Shown: in pieces, positions 1-5,254 of the stretch
How the letters are laid out: each line of letters begins with the position of its first letter
Position numbering within the stretch: position 1 is the stretch's first letter
Assembly: GCA_031289625.1 (NCBI GenBank)
Contig: JAITPB010000168.1
Coordinates: forward strand, 1 to 7,692
Length of the DNA: 7,692 nt
Direction of reading: 5' to 3'
Origin: Clostridiales bacterium
Lineage (GTDB): Bacteria; Bacillota; Clostridia; Lachnospirales; WQUN01
Program-made: the position numbers and the translations under genes
Notes under the pieces: model-generated
Database searches by the model: none
What the model was told of the DNA's origin: nothing
The model's input: only the letters and a program-made list of their open reading frames with translations

Positions 1-1
1 C

Positions 2-523
2 GCGGCAGCGCCGGTTTCTATGATAACCGCCGTAACAATCACGCCGGCGGGCCTGCTGGATCAGCCGGACGTTCTGGGCGACGGGACGGGTCATATTGAT
101 TTGGACTTCACGAACGCCAATCAGTTTGTCAATGAAACCACCAACCTGATCGCGCTGAACCGCGACGGCAACGCGCCGGGCCACCTAGGCGGATTAAGCG
201 TGGGCATGGACGGAAAAATCACGGGCCGTTACAGCAACGGCGAGACACGGCTTCTGGCGCAGATCCCTCTGGCAAAATTTCAGAATCCCGCGGGGCTGAT
301 CAAAATGGGCGGCAATCTTTTTTCCCTCACGCCCAACTCCGGAGATTTTGACGGCATCGGCTTAGAAGGCGAAATTATGGGCGGCGTTCTGGAAATGTCC
401 AACGTAGATCTTTCCCAGGAATTTACTGAAATGATTACGACGCAGAGAGGATTTCAGGCCAACTCGCGCGTGATCAGCACCTCGGACGAAATGCTGCAAG
501 AATTGGTAAACCTAAAGCGCTGA
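2..523 (+). CDS. flgE: Flagellar hook protein FlgE, C-terminal part (5' end outside window)
   Basis: FlgE polymerises outside the cell into the hook, the flexible joint between rod and filament. The frame is already open at base 2, so the ATG at 20 is an internal methionine and the gene starts before the window. About 173 residues are visible. The last 40 carry the C-terminal signature shared by rod and hook proteins (SNVDLSQEFTEMI, then TTQRGFQANSRVI and a final EMLQELVNLKR), which forms the terminal coiled-coil D0 helix. Before it, the segment around NPAGLIKMGGNLF and the Gly/Asn-rich stretch match the hook D1 region. No cysteine is present in the visible part. It ends in TGA and is followed by a 59-bp gap before flbD, the usual neighbour of flgE in this operon type. 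Other rod proteins (FlgF/FlgG) share the C-terminal motif, but position next to flbD favours FlgE. Confidence 0.93.
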   Translation, partial: AAAPVSMITAVTITPAGLLDQPDVLGDGTGHIDLDFTNANQFVNETTNLIALNRDGNAPGHLGGLSVGMDGKITGRYSNGETRLLAQIPLAKFQNPAGLIKMGGNLFSLTPNSGDFDGIGLEGEIMGGVLEMSNVDLSQEFTEMITTQRGFQANSRVISTSDEMLQELVNLKR

Positions 524-551
524 ATCTAATCTAAAGATGAATCTAATCTAA
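521..551 (+). repeat. 14-bp direct repeat, 17-bp period, across the flgE stop codon
   Basis: The string TGAATCTAATCTAA occurs at 521-534 and again at 538-551, separated by three bases. The first copy begins with the flgE stop codon, so the repeat duplicates that stop and the bases after it. It occupies about half of the flgE-flbD gap. It looks like a local tandem duplication. No palindrome or U-tract supports a terminator, and no regulatory role can be shown. Confidence 0.7.
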
Positions 552-562
552 TACGGGTTTAC

Positions 563-573
563 GGCGGTGAGGA
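563..573 (+). promoter_or_regulatory. Ribosome binding site of flbD, identical to that of fliM
   Basis: GGCGGTGAGGA contains a GAGGA Shine-Dalgarno core and lies 9 bases before the flbD ATG at 583. Exactly the same 11 bases precede fliM at 2495-2505. It supports the flbD start. Confidence 0.7.
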
Positions 574-582
574 GCGGATTCT

Positions 583-765
583 ATGATTACGATCACCAAG
601 ATCAACGGAAAAAACTTGACGATTAACTGCGAGCTGATCGAAACGATGGAAGAGACGCCGGACACGACCATTACCATGACCACGGGGAACAAGCTGATCG
701 CCCAGGAGTCCATTGACGAACTGGTGTCCAAAGTGGTGCGGTACAAAAGAGAATTGCTGAATTGA
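583..765 (+). CDS. flbD: FlbD/SwrD family small flagellar protein
   Basis: This is a 60-residue protein of the FlbD family (called SwrD in Bacillus subtilis, where it raises flagellar motor torque). It is a small cytoplasmic protein without membrane segments. The whole protein matches the family pattern: an N-terminal MITITKINGKNLTIN strand region, then LIETMEETPDTTITMTTGNK, then an acidic/basic helix ending in KVVRYKRELLN. Length is normal for the family. The ATG at 583 is preceded by GAGGAG with 8-base spacing. The gene sits in its conserved place between flgE and the mot genes. Its TGA stop overlaps the TTG start of the next gene (TTGA), so motA translation is probably coupled to it. Because FlbD is complete to its normal end, no part of the missing MotA N-terminus is hidden in this frame. 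Confidence 0.93.
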   Translation: MITITKINGKNLTINCELIETMEETPDTTITMTTGNKLIAQESIDELVSKVVRYKRELLN

Positions 766-1409
766 TCCTATTTGCAGCCGGAACGCTAGCTTCCATTCTG
801 CTCGCGTTCCCCTTCAGAGACATTCTGAAAAGTTTGGGCTTGATCTTTTCGCGGCCGGACAAAAATCACGCCGCGAAAGCGGCTAGACTGCTGGCGCTGG
901 CGGATTTGGCCCGGACGTCCGGCGCGTTTGCTTTGGAAGAAGCGCTCGATCATACGCCGCTCTCCTGGCGAGAGGCGTTTCTGCGCAAGGGCCTCACGTT
1001 TGTTGTGGAAGGCGTCGAAGCGCGGACGATCCGCGAAATCATGGAACTCGAATTAGCAAGTTTGGCGAGACGTCATGAAAGGCTTCGGAAAGTTTGGGAC
1101 TTCGCCGGATTTATCGCGCCCGCCTGGGGATTCGCCGGCACACTGTTCGAATTGCTTGTCGCTGTTCCCAACCCAGCGGACAAAAGCGCGGCGGCGCGGC
1201 TCGCCCTGACGCCAGCGCTCTGCGCCACGGTTTTCGCGCACTTGATCGCGGCGCCGGCGGCGGTAAGGATCCAACTGCGCTGCGATACGGACATGACAGG
1301 CCAAAAATTGATCCTGGAAGGCGTCCTGGCCATTGAATCTCATGAAGCCCGCGCCGTCCTGGAAGAAAGGCTGAAAGCCGTTTTGGGCGGTTCCGGAAGC
1401 CGTCGGTGA
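762..1409 (+). CDS. motA: Divergent MotA-like stator protein lacking the first transmembrane helix
   Basis: MotA normally has about 250-270 residues and four membrane helices, and surrounds MotB to convert ion flow into rotation. This version has 215 residues. It begins with ILFAAGTLASILLAFPFRD, which matches the family's second helix, so TM1 and the following loop are absent. The upstream frame has a stop at 714-716 and encodes no hydrophobic helix. Conserved features remain: R51 and E59 in the cytoplasmic loop, with the same 8-residue spacing as E. coli R90/E98 that contact FliG; P120 (APAWGFAGTL) and P165, matching the functional prolines of TM3 and TM4. Odd points: E130 lies in TM3 where relatives have Gly (GTLIGL becomes GTLFEL), and the TTLYG part of TM4 is replaced by PALCA. 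The TTG start overlaps the flbD stop and has no good Shine-Dalgarno site. It could be a decaying stator gene or a modified stator. Family assignment is firm; activity is uncertain. Confidence 0.85.
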   Translation: MILFAAGTLASILLAFPFRDILKSLGLIFSRPDKNHAAKAARLLALADLARTSGAFALEEALDHTPLSWREAFLRKGLTFVVEGVEARTIREIMELELASLARRHERLRKVWDFAGFIAPAWGFAGTLFELLVAVPNPADKSAAARLALTPALCATVFAHLIAAPAAVRIQLRCDTDMTGQKLILEGVLAIESHEARAVLEERLKAVLGGSGSRR

Positions 1410-1975
1410 ACCGTAACGCCTTTTGGACTTTGAGCAGTATCATCGTTTTTTGGCTGCTGTATCCGCTCTCGGGCGGGGCGGAAGAACCGCCGCGCCCGCA
1501 ATCAGCCCTTCCCCCCTCCGCAGATTTTCAGCCGCTCCTGTCTGCCTTTGCTTTCCGCGAAGACGTAACGGCGTTTGTGGAAACCGTCGGCGCTGAAAAG
1601 AGAGACGAAAGCACGCTGCGCGTGCGCGTACCCGCTGCGTTGTTTTTTCGGCGCGACAGGGCGGATTTAACGCCGGACGGAAAGACGGCCTTGACATTCA
1701 TCATCAAAATTTTATGGGAATATCATCCCCAAATGCTTCGCGTCGAATCTTTCACGGACGATCGCCCGACTTTTACGCCGCAATATCCAAGCAATTGGTT
1801 TTTGTCCGCCGCGCGCGCGGTCAATATCGGATTGTTTTGCGTGGAGGACTTGGGGCTGCCGCCGGAACGGCTCCAGACGGCCGGACGGGGTTCCTATGCG
1901 CCTCTGGCTCCCAATGATACGCCGGAAGGCCAGGCCCTCAACAGCAGAATAGAGATAGTGTTTATACCCGAATGA
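1406..1975 (+). CDS. motB: MotB-like OmpA-domain protein lacking the ion-channel aspartate
   Basis: MotB anchors the stator to peptidoglycan and its single membrane helix carries the ion-binding Asp (D32 in E. coli). This 189-residue protein (B. subtilis MotB is about 260) starts with NRNAFWTLSSIIVFWLLYPL followed by SGGAEE. That hydrophobic segment holds no Asp or Glu; the first Asp is residue 40. It resembles a signal peptide with a possible cleavage site after A25, or a membrane anchor. Residues about 69-188 form an OmpA/MotB C-terminal domain: LFFRRDRADLTPDGKTAL, TDDRP with D118, SNWFLSAARAV with R137, and a terminal NDTPEGQALNSRIEI. D118 and R137 match the residues that hold diaminopimelate. 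The usual NRR near the end is NSR here, and GHTDN is SFTDD. No lipobox is present, which argues against Pal. The GTG start overlaps the motA stop (GTGA), and position after motA identifies the gene. Confidence 0.85.
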   Translation: MNRNAFWTLSSIIVFWLLYPLSGGAEEPPRPQSALPPSADFQPLLSAFAFREDVTAFVETVGAEKRDESTLRVRVPAALFFRRDRADLTPDGKTALTFIIKILWEYHPQMLRVESFTDDRPTFTPQYPSNWFLSAARAVNIGLFCVEDLGLPPERLQTAGRGSYAPLAPNDTPEGQALNSRIEIVFIPE

Positions 1976-1984
1976 ATAACCATC

Positions 1985-1991
1985 AAGGAGG
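1985..1991 (+). promoter_or_regulatory. Strong Shine-Dalgarno site of fliL
   Basis: AAGGAGG lies 8 bases before the TTG at 2000. It decides the fliL start in favour of this TTG over the in-frame ATG at 2018, which has no such site. Confidence 0.85.
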
Positions 1992-1999
1992 CAGCCAGG

Positions 2000-2488
2000 T
2001 TGGAAAAAAATAAAGTCATGATGATTACGATAATCGCGCTGTTGGTCATCTTGCTGGGAGCCATTGTCAGCGTCTCGCTGTACGCCTTCCGAATCGTTGG
2101 CGGGCAGCGGGAAGAAGCGCCGCTTGCCGCTGACAGCGCGATAAGACTAAGCGTCGATCAAATTGAAAAAGTGCCTCTCGTCTCTCCCATCAGCACCAAT
2201 CTGCTGGCGGATAGAGACGGGGCGGCGCATTATGTGAAACTCAATCTGGCTGTCGGCGTTAACGCGACGGACAAAAAAGAAAGCCCCAAAATGGTGGAAT
2301 CCCTGGCCAGCAATGAAATCGTAACGAGAGACATTATTTTAGCGATCCTGCGGAACAGAACCTATTCGGAGCTGAATCAGCCCGACGGGCAGGAACTGCT
2401 CAAAGACGATATTAAAACAAAGCTCCAGGAAGAATACGGCTCTAATTTAATTGTACAAATCTATATCAGCGATTTGGCGTTTTCATAG
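2000..2488 (+). CDS. fliL: Flagellar basal body-associated protein FliL
   Basis: FliL is an inner-membrane protein that sits around the stator near the MS ring and supports torque or stator engagement. This protein has 162 residues: a short basic N-terminus, one membrane helix at about residues 7-30 (VMMITIIALLVILLGAIVSV), a variable linker, and a periplasmic domain with the FliL core: HYVKLNLAVGV, then SNEIVTRDIILAILRNRTYSEL, then LKDDIKTKLQEEYG, ending in IVQIYISDLAFS. Length and layout are normal. It lies between motB and fliM, the usual position. Since FliL cooperates with MotA/MotB, its intact state next to an abnormal stator pair is of interest. Confidence 0.95.
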   Translation: MEKNKVMMITIIALLVILLGAIVSVSLYAFRIVGGQREEAPLAADSAIRLSVDQIEKVPLVSPISTNLLADRDGAAHYVKLNLAVGVNATDKKESPKMVESLASNEIVTRDIILAILRNRTYSELNQPDGQELLKDDIKTKLQEEYGSNLIVQIYISDLAFS

Positions 2489-2494
2489 GACAAA

Positions 2495-2505
2495 GGCGGT
2501 GAGGA
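2495..2505 (+). promoter_or_regulatory. Ribosome binding site of fliM
   Basis: GGCGGTGAGGA ends 4 bases before the fliM ATG at 2510, and its GAGG core ends 5 bases before. It is the same 11-base string found before flbD. Confidence 0.7.
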
Positions 2506-2509
2506 CAAC

Positions 2510-3502
2510 ATGGGAGACATCTTATCACAGAGCGAAATAGACAATCTGCTGAACGCTCTTTCGCAAGGCGGCGCGAGCAACATAGAACTCGCCGAAAGGG
2601 AAGGCCGTCAGGAAGCGAAAAGTTATAATTTCAAGACGCCTTCCAAATTTAACAAGGAGCACCTTCGAACCCTGGAAATTATTTTTGAGAACTACGCCCG
2701 GATGGTTTCTTCTTTTTTATCCGCTTATTTGCGCACCACCATCCAGATCGAAGTGGCTGACGCGTCGCAGACCGCTTATAAAGAATTCAGCAATTCTCTG
2801 CTCAACCCTGTCATCCTGGCGATTATAAACCCGCATCCGCTGAAAGGCTCCATCATACTTGAAATCGGTTCCGCAATCGGGTATTCTATCATAGATCGCA
2901 TTCTTGGCGGTCCGGGCATTGAATTAAAGAAAATACGCGACTTTTCCGAAATCGAGAAAGTGCTGCTGGAGCGGGTTATCACACAGATGCTAAATTATTT
3001 AAAGGAACCATGGGAAAATGTCATTGAACTGCGCCCCAGGCTGGAAAAAGTCGAGACCAATTCACAGTTCGCCCAGATCGTGGAACCTTCCGAAATTGTC
3101 GCGCTCGTGACGCTCAGCATTAAGATTGGCGCCTCAGAAGGCTTTATGAATTTTTGCATCCCCAATCTCGTCGTGGATCCCATTATGGATCGTCTCAACA
3201 CAAAATATTGGTTTGTCACCCCAGCGGAAAGCGAGCAAAACGCTTATCAGGAAAAAATCGAAGTGCGGCTGGCGGCCGCGGACTTGCCCGTCGCCGTCAT
3301 TATCGGCAAGGCGAGCATTACTGTCAGTGATTTTCTCCAACTGCAAGCGGGCGACGTCATTCCTCTGGACTCCAGCGTCAACTCTGATTTGCGCGTGATG
3401 GTCGGCGATCTGCTTCGGTTCTTCGGCAAACCGGGTCTCAGCCGGGGGAAAAACGCCGTACAAATTACATCCCTGGTGAAAAAGGAGGAACCGCTGTCAT
3501 GA
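2510..3502 (+). CDS. fliM: Flagellar motor switch protein FliM
   Basis: FliM is a C-ring component that binds phosphorylated CheY and passes the signal to FliG to change rotation. The protein has 330 residues, normal for the family. The N-terminal CheY-binding peptide is intact (LSQSEIDNLLNAL, residues 5-17). The middle CheC-like domain spans about residues 40-235 and includes the GGPG motif at 133-136 (ILGGPGIELKKIRDFSEIEK), which takes part in FliG contact. The C-terminal SpoA domain is at about 248-325 (VRLAAADLPVAVIIGKASI, then LQAGDVIPLDSS). The ATG is chosen because of the GAGGA site before it and the match to the family N-terminus. It overlaps fliY by four bases (ATGA), consistent with coupled production of the two switch proteins. 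Nothing is missing. Confidence 0.97.
   Translation: MGDILSQSEIDNLLNALSQGGASNIELAEREGRQEAKSYNFKTPSKFNKEHLRTLEIIFENYARMVSSFLSAYLRTTIQIEVADASQTAYKEFSNSLLNPVILAIINPHPLKGSIILEIGSAIGYSIIDRILGGPGIELKKIRDFSEIEKVLLERVITQMLNYLKEPWENVIELRPRLEKVETNSQFAQIVEPSEIVALVTLSIKIGASEGFMNFCIPNLVVDPIMDRLNTKYWFVTPAESEQNAYQEKIEVRLAAADLPVAVIIGKASITVSDFLQLQAGDVIPLDSSVNSDLRVMVGDLLRFFGKPGLSRGKNAVQITSLVKKEEPLS
3481..3488 (+). promoter_or_regulatory. Shine-Dalgarno site of fliY inside the fliM 3' end
   Basis: AAAGGAGG lies 10 bases before the fliY ATG at 3499 and is read as part of the last codons of fliM. It allows independent initiation of fliY in addition to coupling at the ATGA overlap. Confidence 0.8.
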
Positions 3503-4830
3503 GTGATTTGCTTTCTCAAGCGGAAATTAACGCACTGCTGGGAGACGGATCTAACGCCGGCGCTTCGCCAGAGGCCAGCCCTTCGGAGACGAGTCTCGCG
3601 GAAGCTGGTTCCGCGGAAGCTGGTCCCGCAGAGGCGGGTCTCTCGGAGACGGGTCTCGTGGAGGCTGACCTTGCGAAGGCCGGCCCCGCCGGGGAAGGCG
3701 GCCCGGCTTCCGGAGCGCCGTCTGACGAGGAGTTTTTCGGGCCGGAAATGCGGCCGCTTTTGGACGACACAGCCATGGAAGAAATACTGTCGAACGAACA
3801 AAAGGATATTTTAGGCGAAATCGGCAATATTAGTATGGGAACAGCCGCGACGACCTTATTTGCCCTGTTGAATCAAAAGGTGCTTATCACCACGCCGCGC
3901 GTGAAAGTCATGACGTGGCAATCACTTTCCGACAGCTACAGCAGGCCGTGCGTCGGCGTGAGGGTCGACTACAAAGAAGGCTTGGAAGGCGCCAACATTC
4001 TGGTCCTCAAGCAAAAAGACGTTAGAATCATTTGCAGTCTGATGATGGGCGGAGACGGCGCCGTAAGCGATGAGGAGCCGCTGACGGAACTGGATCTCAG
4101 CGCCATCGGCGAAGCCATGAATCAAATGGTGGGTTCCTCCTCCACATCTATTTCCAGCATGATCAAACGCAAGATTGACATTGATACGCCGCACGCCTTT
4201 GTGCTGGATTTTTCGGATGATACTTTTTTTGACACGATTGGGTTTGCCTCAGACGATATTATTGTCTGCGTCTCTTTCAAAATGGAGATAGAGGGCCTGC
4301 TCGACAGCAACATCATGCAGATACTGCCGGTCGATTTCGCGCTGGATATGGTCGATATGATGAAGATACGCGTATCCGCTGGGCCGGGCGCTGGGCGTAC
4401 CGTCGCGATTGCCGCGCCGCCTGTCTCCGAACCGGCGGGCATTCCCGTAGGAATCCCTGCCGCGCGTCAGGAATACGCGCCGCCCGAAGCCAGGCCGGTT
4501 TCACCCCAGCCGTCAGCCCAGCATGTGAATGTACAGTCGGCGCGTTTTCAAAATTTTGACGCGGGCGCCGCGCCGCGGCAAAAAGAGAACATCGACATCA
4601 TCATGGATGTGCCTTTGGAAGTTTCCGTGGAGCTCGGCAGAACGCGGAAAAAGATCAGAGAGATTCTGGAATTTTCGCCGGGCGCTATCATAGAGCTGGA
4701 TAAATTGGCGGGCGAACCCATCGATATACTGGTCAACGGAAAATTTGTGGCAAAAGGCGAAGTCGTTGTGATTGATGAGAACTTTGGCGTCCGGATCACG
4801 GATATCATAAGCGCTGACAAAAGATTATAA
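3499..4830 (+). CDS. fliY: Flagellar motor switch phosphatase FliY
   Basis: FliY is a C-ring protein of the FliN/CheC type. It replaces FliN at the base of the switch and removes phosphate from CheY. The 443 residues contain, in order: a CheY-binding peptide like that of FliM (LLSQAEINALL, residues 4-14); an Ala/Glu/Gly-rich linker with tandem repeats (24-63); a CheC domain at about 95-290; a Pro/Ala/Gln-rich linker (about 294-362); and a C-terminal FliN/SpoA domain (about 364-440, from NIDIIMDVPLEVSVELG). Both phosphatase motifs of the form D/S-x3-E-x2-N-x22-P are complete: D103, E107, N110, P133 and S201, E205, N208, P231. So it should be active at two sites. It directly precedes cheY, its predicted substrate. 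It is longer than typical because of the two linkers. Confidence 0.96.
   Translation: MSDLLSQAEINALLGDGSNAGASPEASPSETSLAEAGSAEAGPAEAGLSETGLVEADLAKAGPAGEGGPASGAPSDEEFFGPEMRPLLDDTAMEEILSNEQKDILGEIGNISMGTAATTLFALLNQKVLITTPRVKVMTWQSLSDSYSRPCVGVRVDYKEGLEGANILVLKQKDVRIICSLMMGGDGAVSDEEPLTELDLSAIGEAMNQMVGSSSTSISSMIKRKIDIDTPHAFVLDFSDDTFFDTIGFASDDIIVCVSFKMEIEGLLDSNIMQILPVDFALDMVDMMKIRVSAGPGAGRTVAIAAPPVSEPAGIPVGIPAARQEYAPPEARPVSPQPSAQHVNVQSARFQNFDAGAAPRQKENIDIIMDVPLEVSVELGRTRKKIREILEFSPGAIIELDKLAGEPIDILVNGKFVAKGEVVVIDENFGVRITDIISADKRL
3568..3687 (+). repeat. 15-bp tandem repeat, eight units, in the FliY N-terminal linker
   Basis: Eight in-frame 15-bp units encode five-residue blocks at FliY residues 24-63: PEASP, SETSL, AEAGS, AEAGP, AEAGL, SETGL, VEADL, AKAGP, with consensus (A/S)-E-(A/T)-G-(L/P). 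Pairs of units differ by one base out of 15 (3583-3597 against 3643-3657; 3598-3612 against 3613-3627), which points to fairly recent duplication. The unit length keeps the frame, so gain or loss of units would lengthen or shorten the tether between the CheY-binding peptide and the CheC domain. Confidence 0.88.
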
Positions 4831-4832
4831 TG

Positions 4833-4838
4833 AAGGAG
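4833..4838 (+). promoter_or_regulatory. Shine-Dalgarno site that sets the cheY start
   Basis: AAGGAG ends 8 bases before the ATG at 4847. The in-frame GTG at 4838 overlaps this site and cannot use it, so the ATG is the start. Confidence 0.85.
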
Positions 4839-4846
4839 TGGCATAC

Positions 4847-5212
4847 ATGTCGGATAAAACAATTCTTTTGGTAGACGACGCGGCGTTTATGCGGATGATG
4901 TTAAAGGATATTCTGACAAAAAACGGATACAATGTGGTGGGAGAGGCGGAAAACGGCGCCCGAGCCGTGGAAAAATTTCAGGAGCTCAAACCCAGTCTCG
5001 TTATTATGGATATCACCATGCCAGAGATGGACGGCATCAACGCGGCCAAAGGCATCAAAGCCATTGACGGCAGCGCGCTCATCATTATGTGTTCCGCCAT
5101 GGGCCAGCAGGCAATGGTCATTGAATCCATTCAAGCGGGCGCGCGCGATTTTATCGTCAAGCCTTTCCAGGCTGATCGGGTGCTGGAAGCGGTGCAGAAA
5201 GTGATCGGCTGA
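4847..5212 (+). CDS. cheY: Chemotaxis response regulator CheY
   Basis: CheY is a single-domain cytoplasmic receiver. Phosphorylated by CheA, it binds FliM/FliY and alters motor rotation. The 121-residue protein has all receiver landmarks: the acidic pair D10/D11 (ILLVDDAAFMR), the phospho-acceptor D55 (LVIMDITMPEMDG), the switch Ser S83 (IIMCSAMGQ) and K105-P106 (DFIVKPF). It has no output domain and the length is normal. The start at ATG 4847 gives MSDKTILLVDD and fits the AAGGAG site; a GTG nine bases earlier would overlap that site. It follows fliY by 16 bases and precedes fliO by 42 bases, as in Firmicutes fla/che operons. Its neighbours FliM and FliY both carry a CheY-binding peptide, and FliY carries the CheY phosphatase motifs. 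Confidence 0.97.
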   Translation: MSDKTILLVDDAAFMRMMLKDILTKNGYNVVGEAENGARAVEKFQELKPSLVIMDITMPEMDGINAAKGIKAIDGSALIIMCSAMGQQAMVIESIQAGARDFIVKPFQADRVLEAVQKVIG

Positions 5213-5254
5213 AAATGATGAGAAAACTATGAGATAAAAAAGGTTGTCGGATAG

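Noticed and set aside
524..582. Terminator or sigma-D type promoter in the flgE-flbD gap
   Set aside because: There is no GC-rich hairpin with a T-run, and no TAAA followed at the right distance by a GCCGATAT-like element.
1053..1443. Several overlapping open frames on both strands within motA
   Set aside because: They are Arg/Ala-rich shadow frames of GC-rich coding DNA with no recognisable domain; the MotA frame shows conserved residues in order.
1406..1975. Peptidoglycan-associated lipoprotein (Pal) or other OmpA-family protein instead of MotB
   Set aside because: There is no lipobox cysteine, and the position directly after motA and before fliL, with the SNW-LS--RA motif, fits MotB descent better.
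3247..3801. 184-codon minus-strand open frame with Arg/Thr/Ser-rich repeats
   Set aside because: The apparent protein repeat is the reverse complement of the FliY 15-bp repeat; the real coding strand is fliM/fliY.
4838..4846. GTG at 4838 as start of cheY, adding three residues
   Set aside because: It overlaps the AAGGAG Shine-Dalgarno sequence; ATG 4847 has correct spacing and the normal CheY N-terminus.
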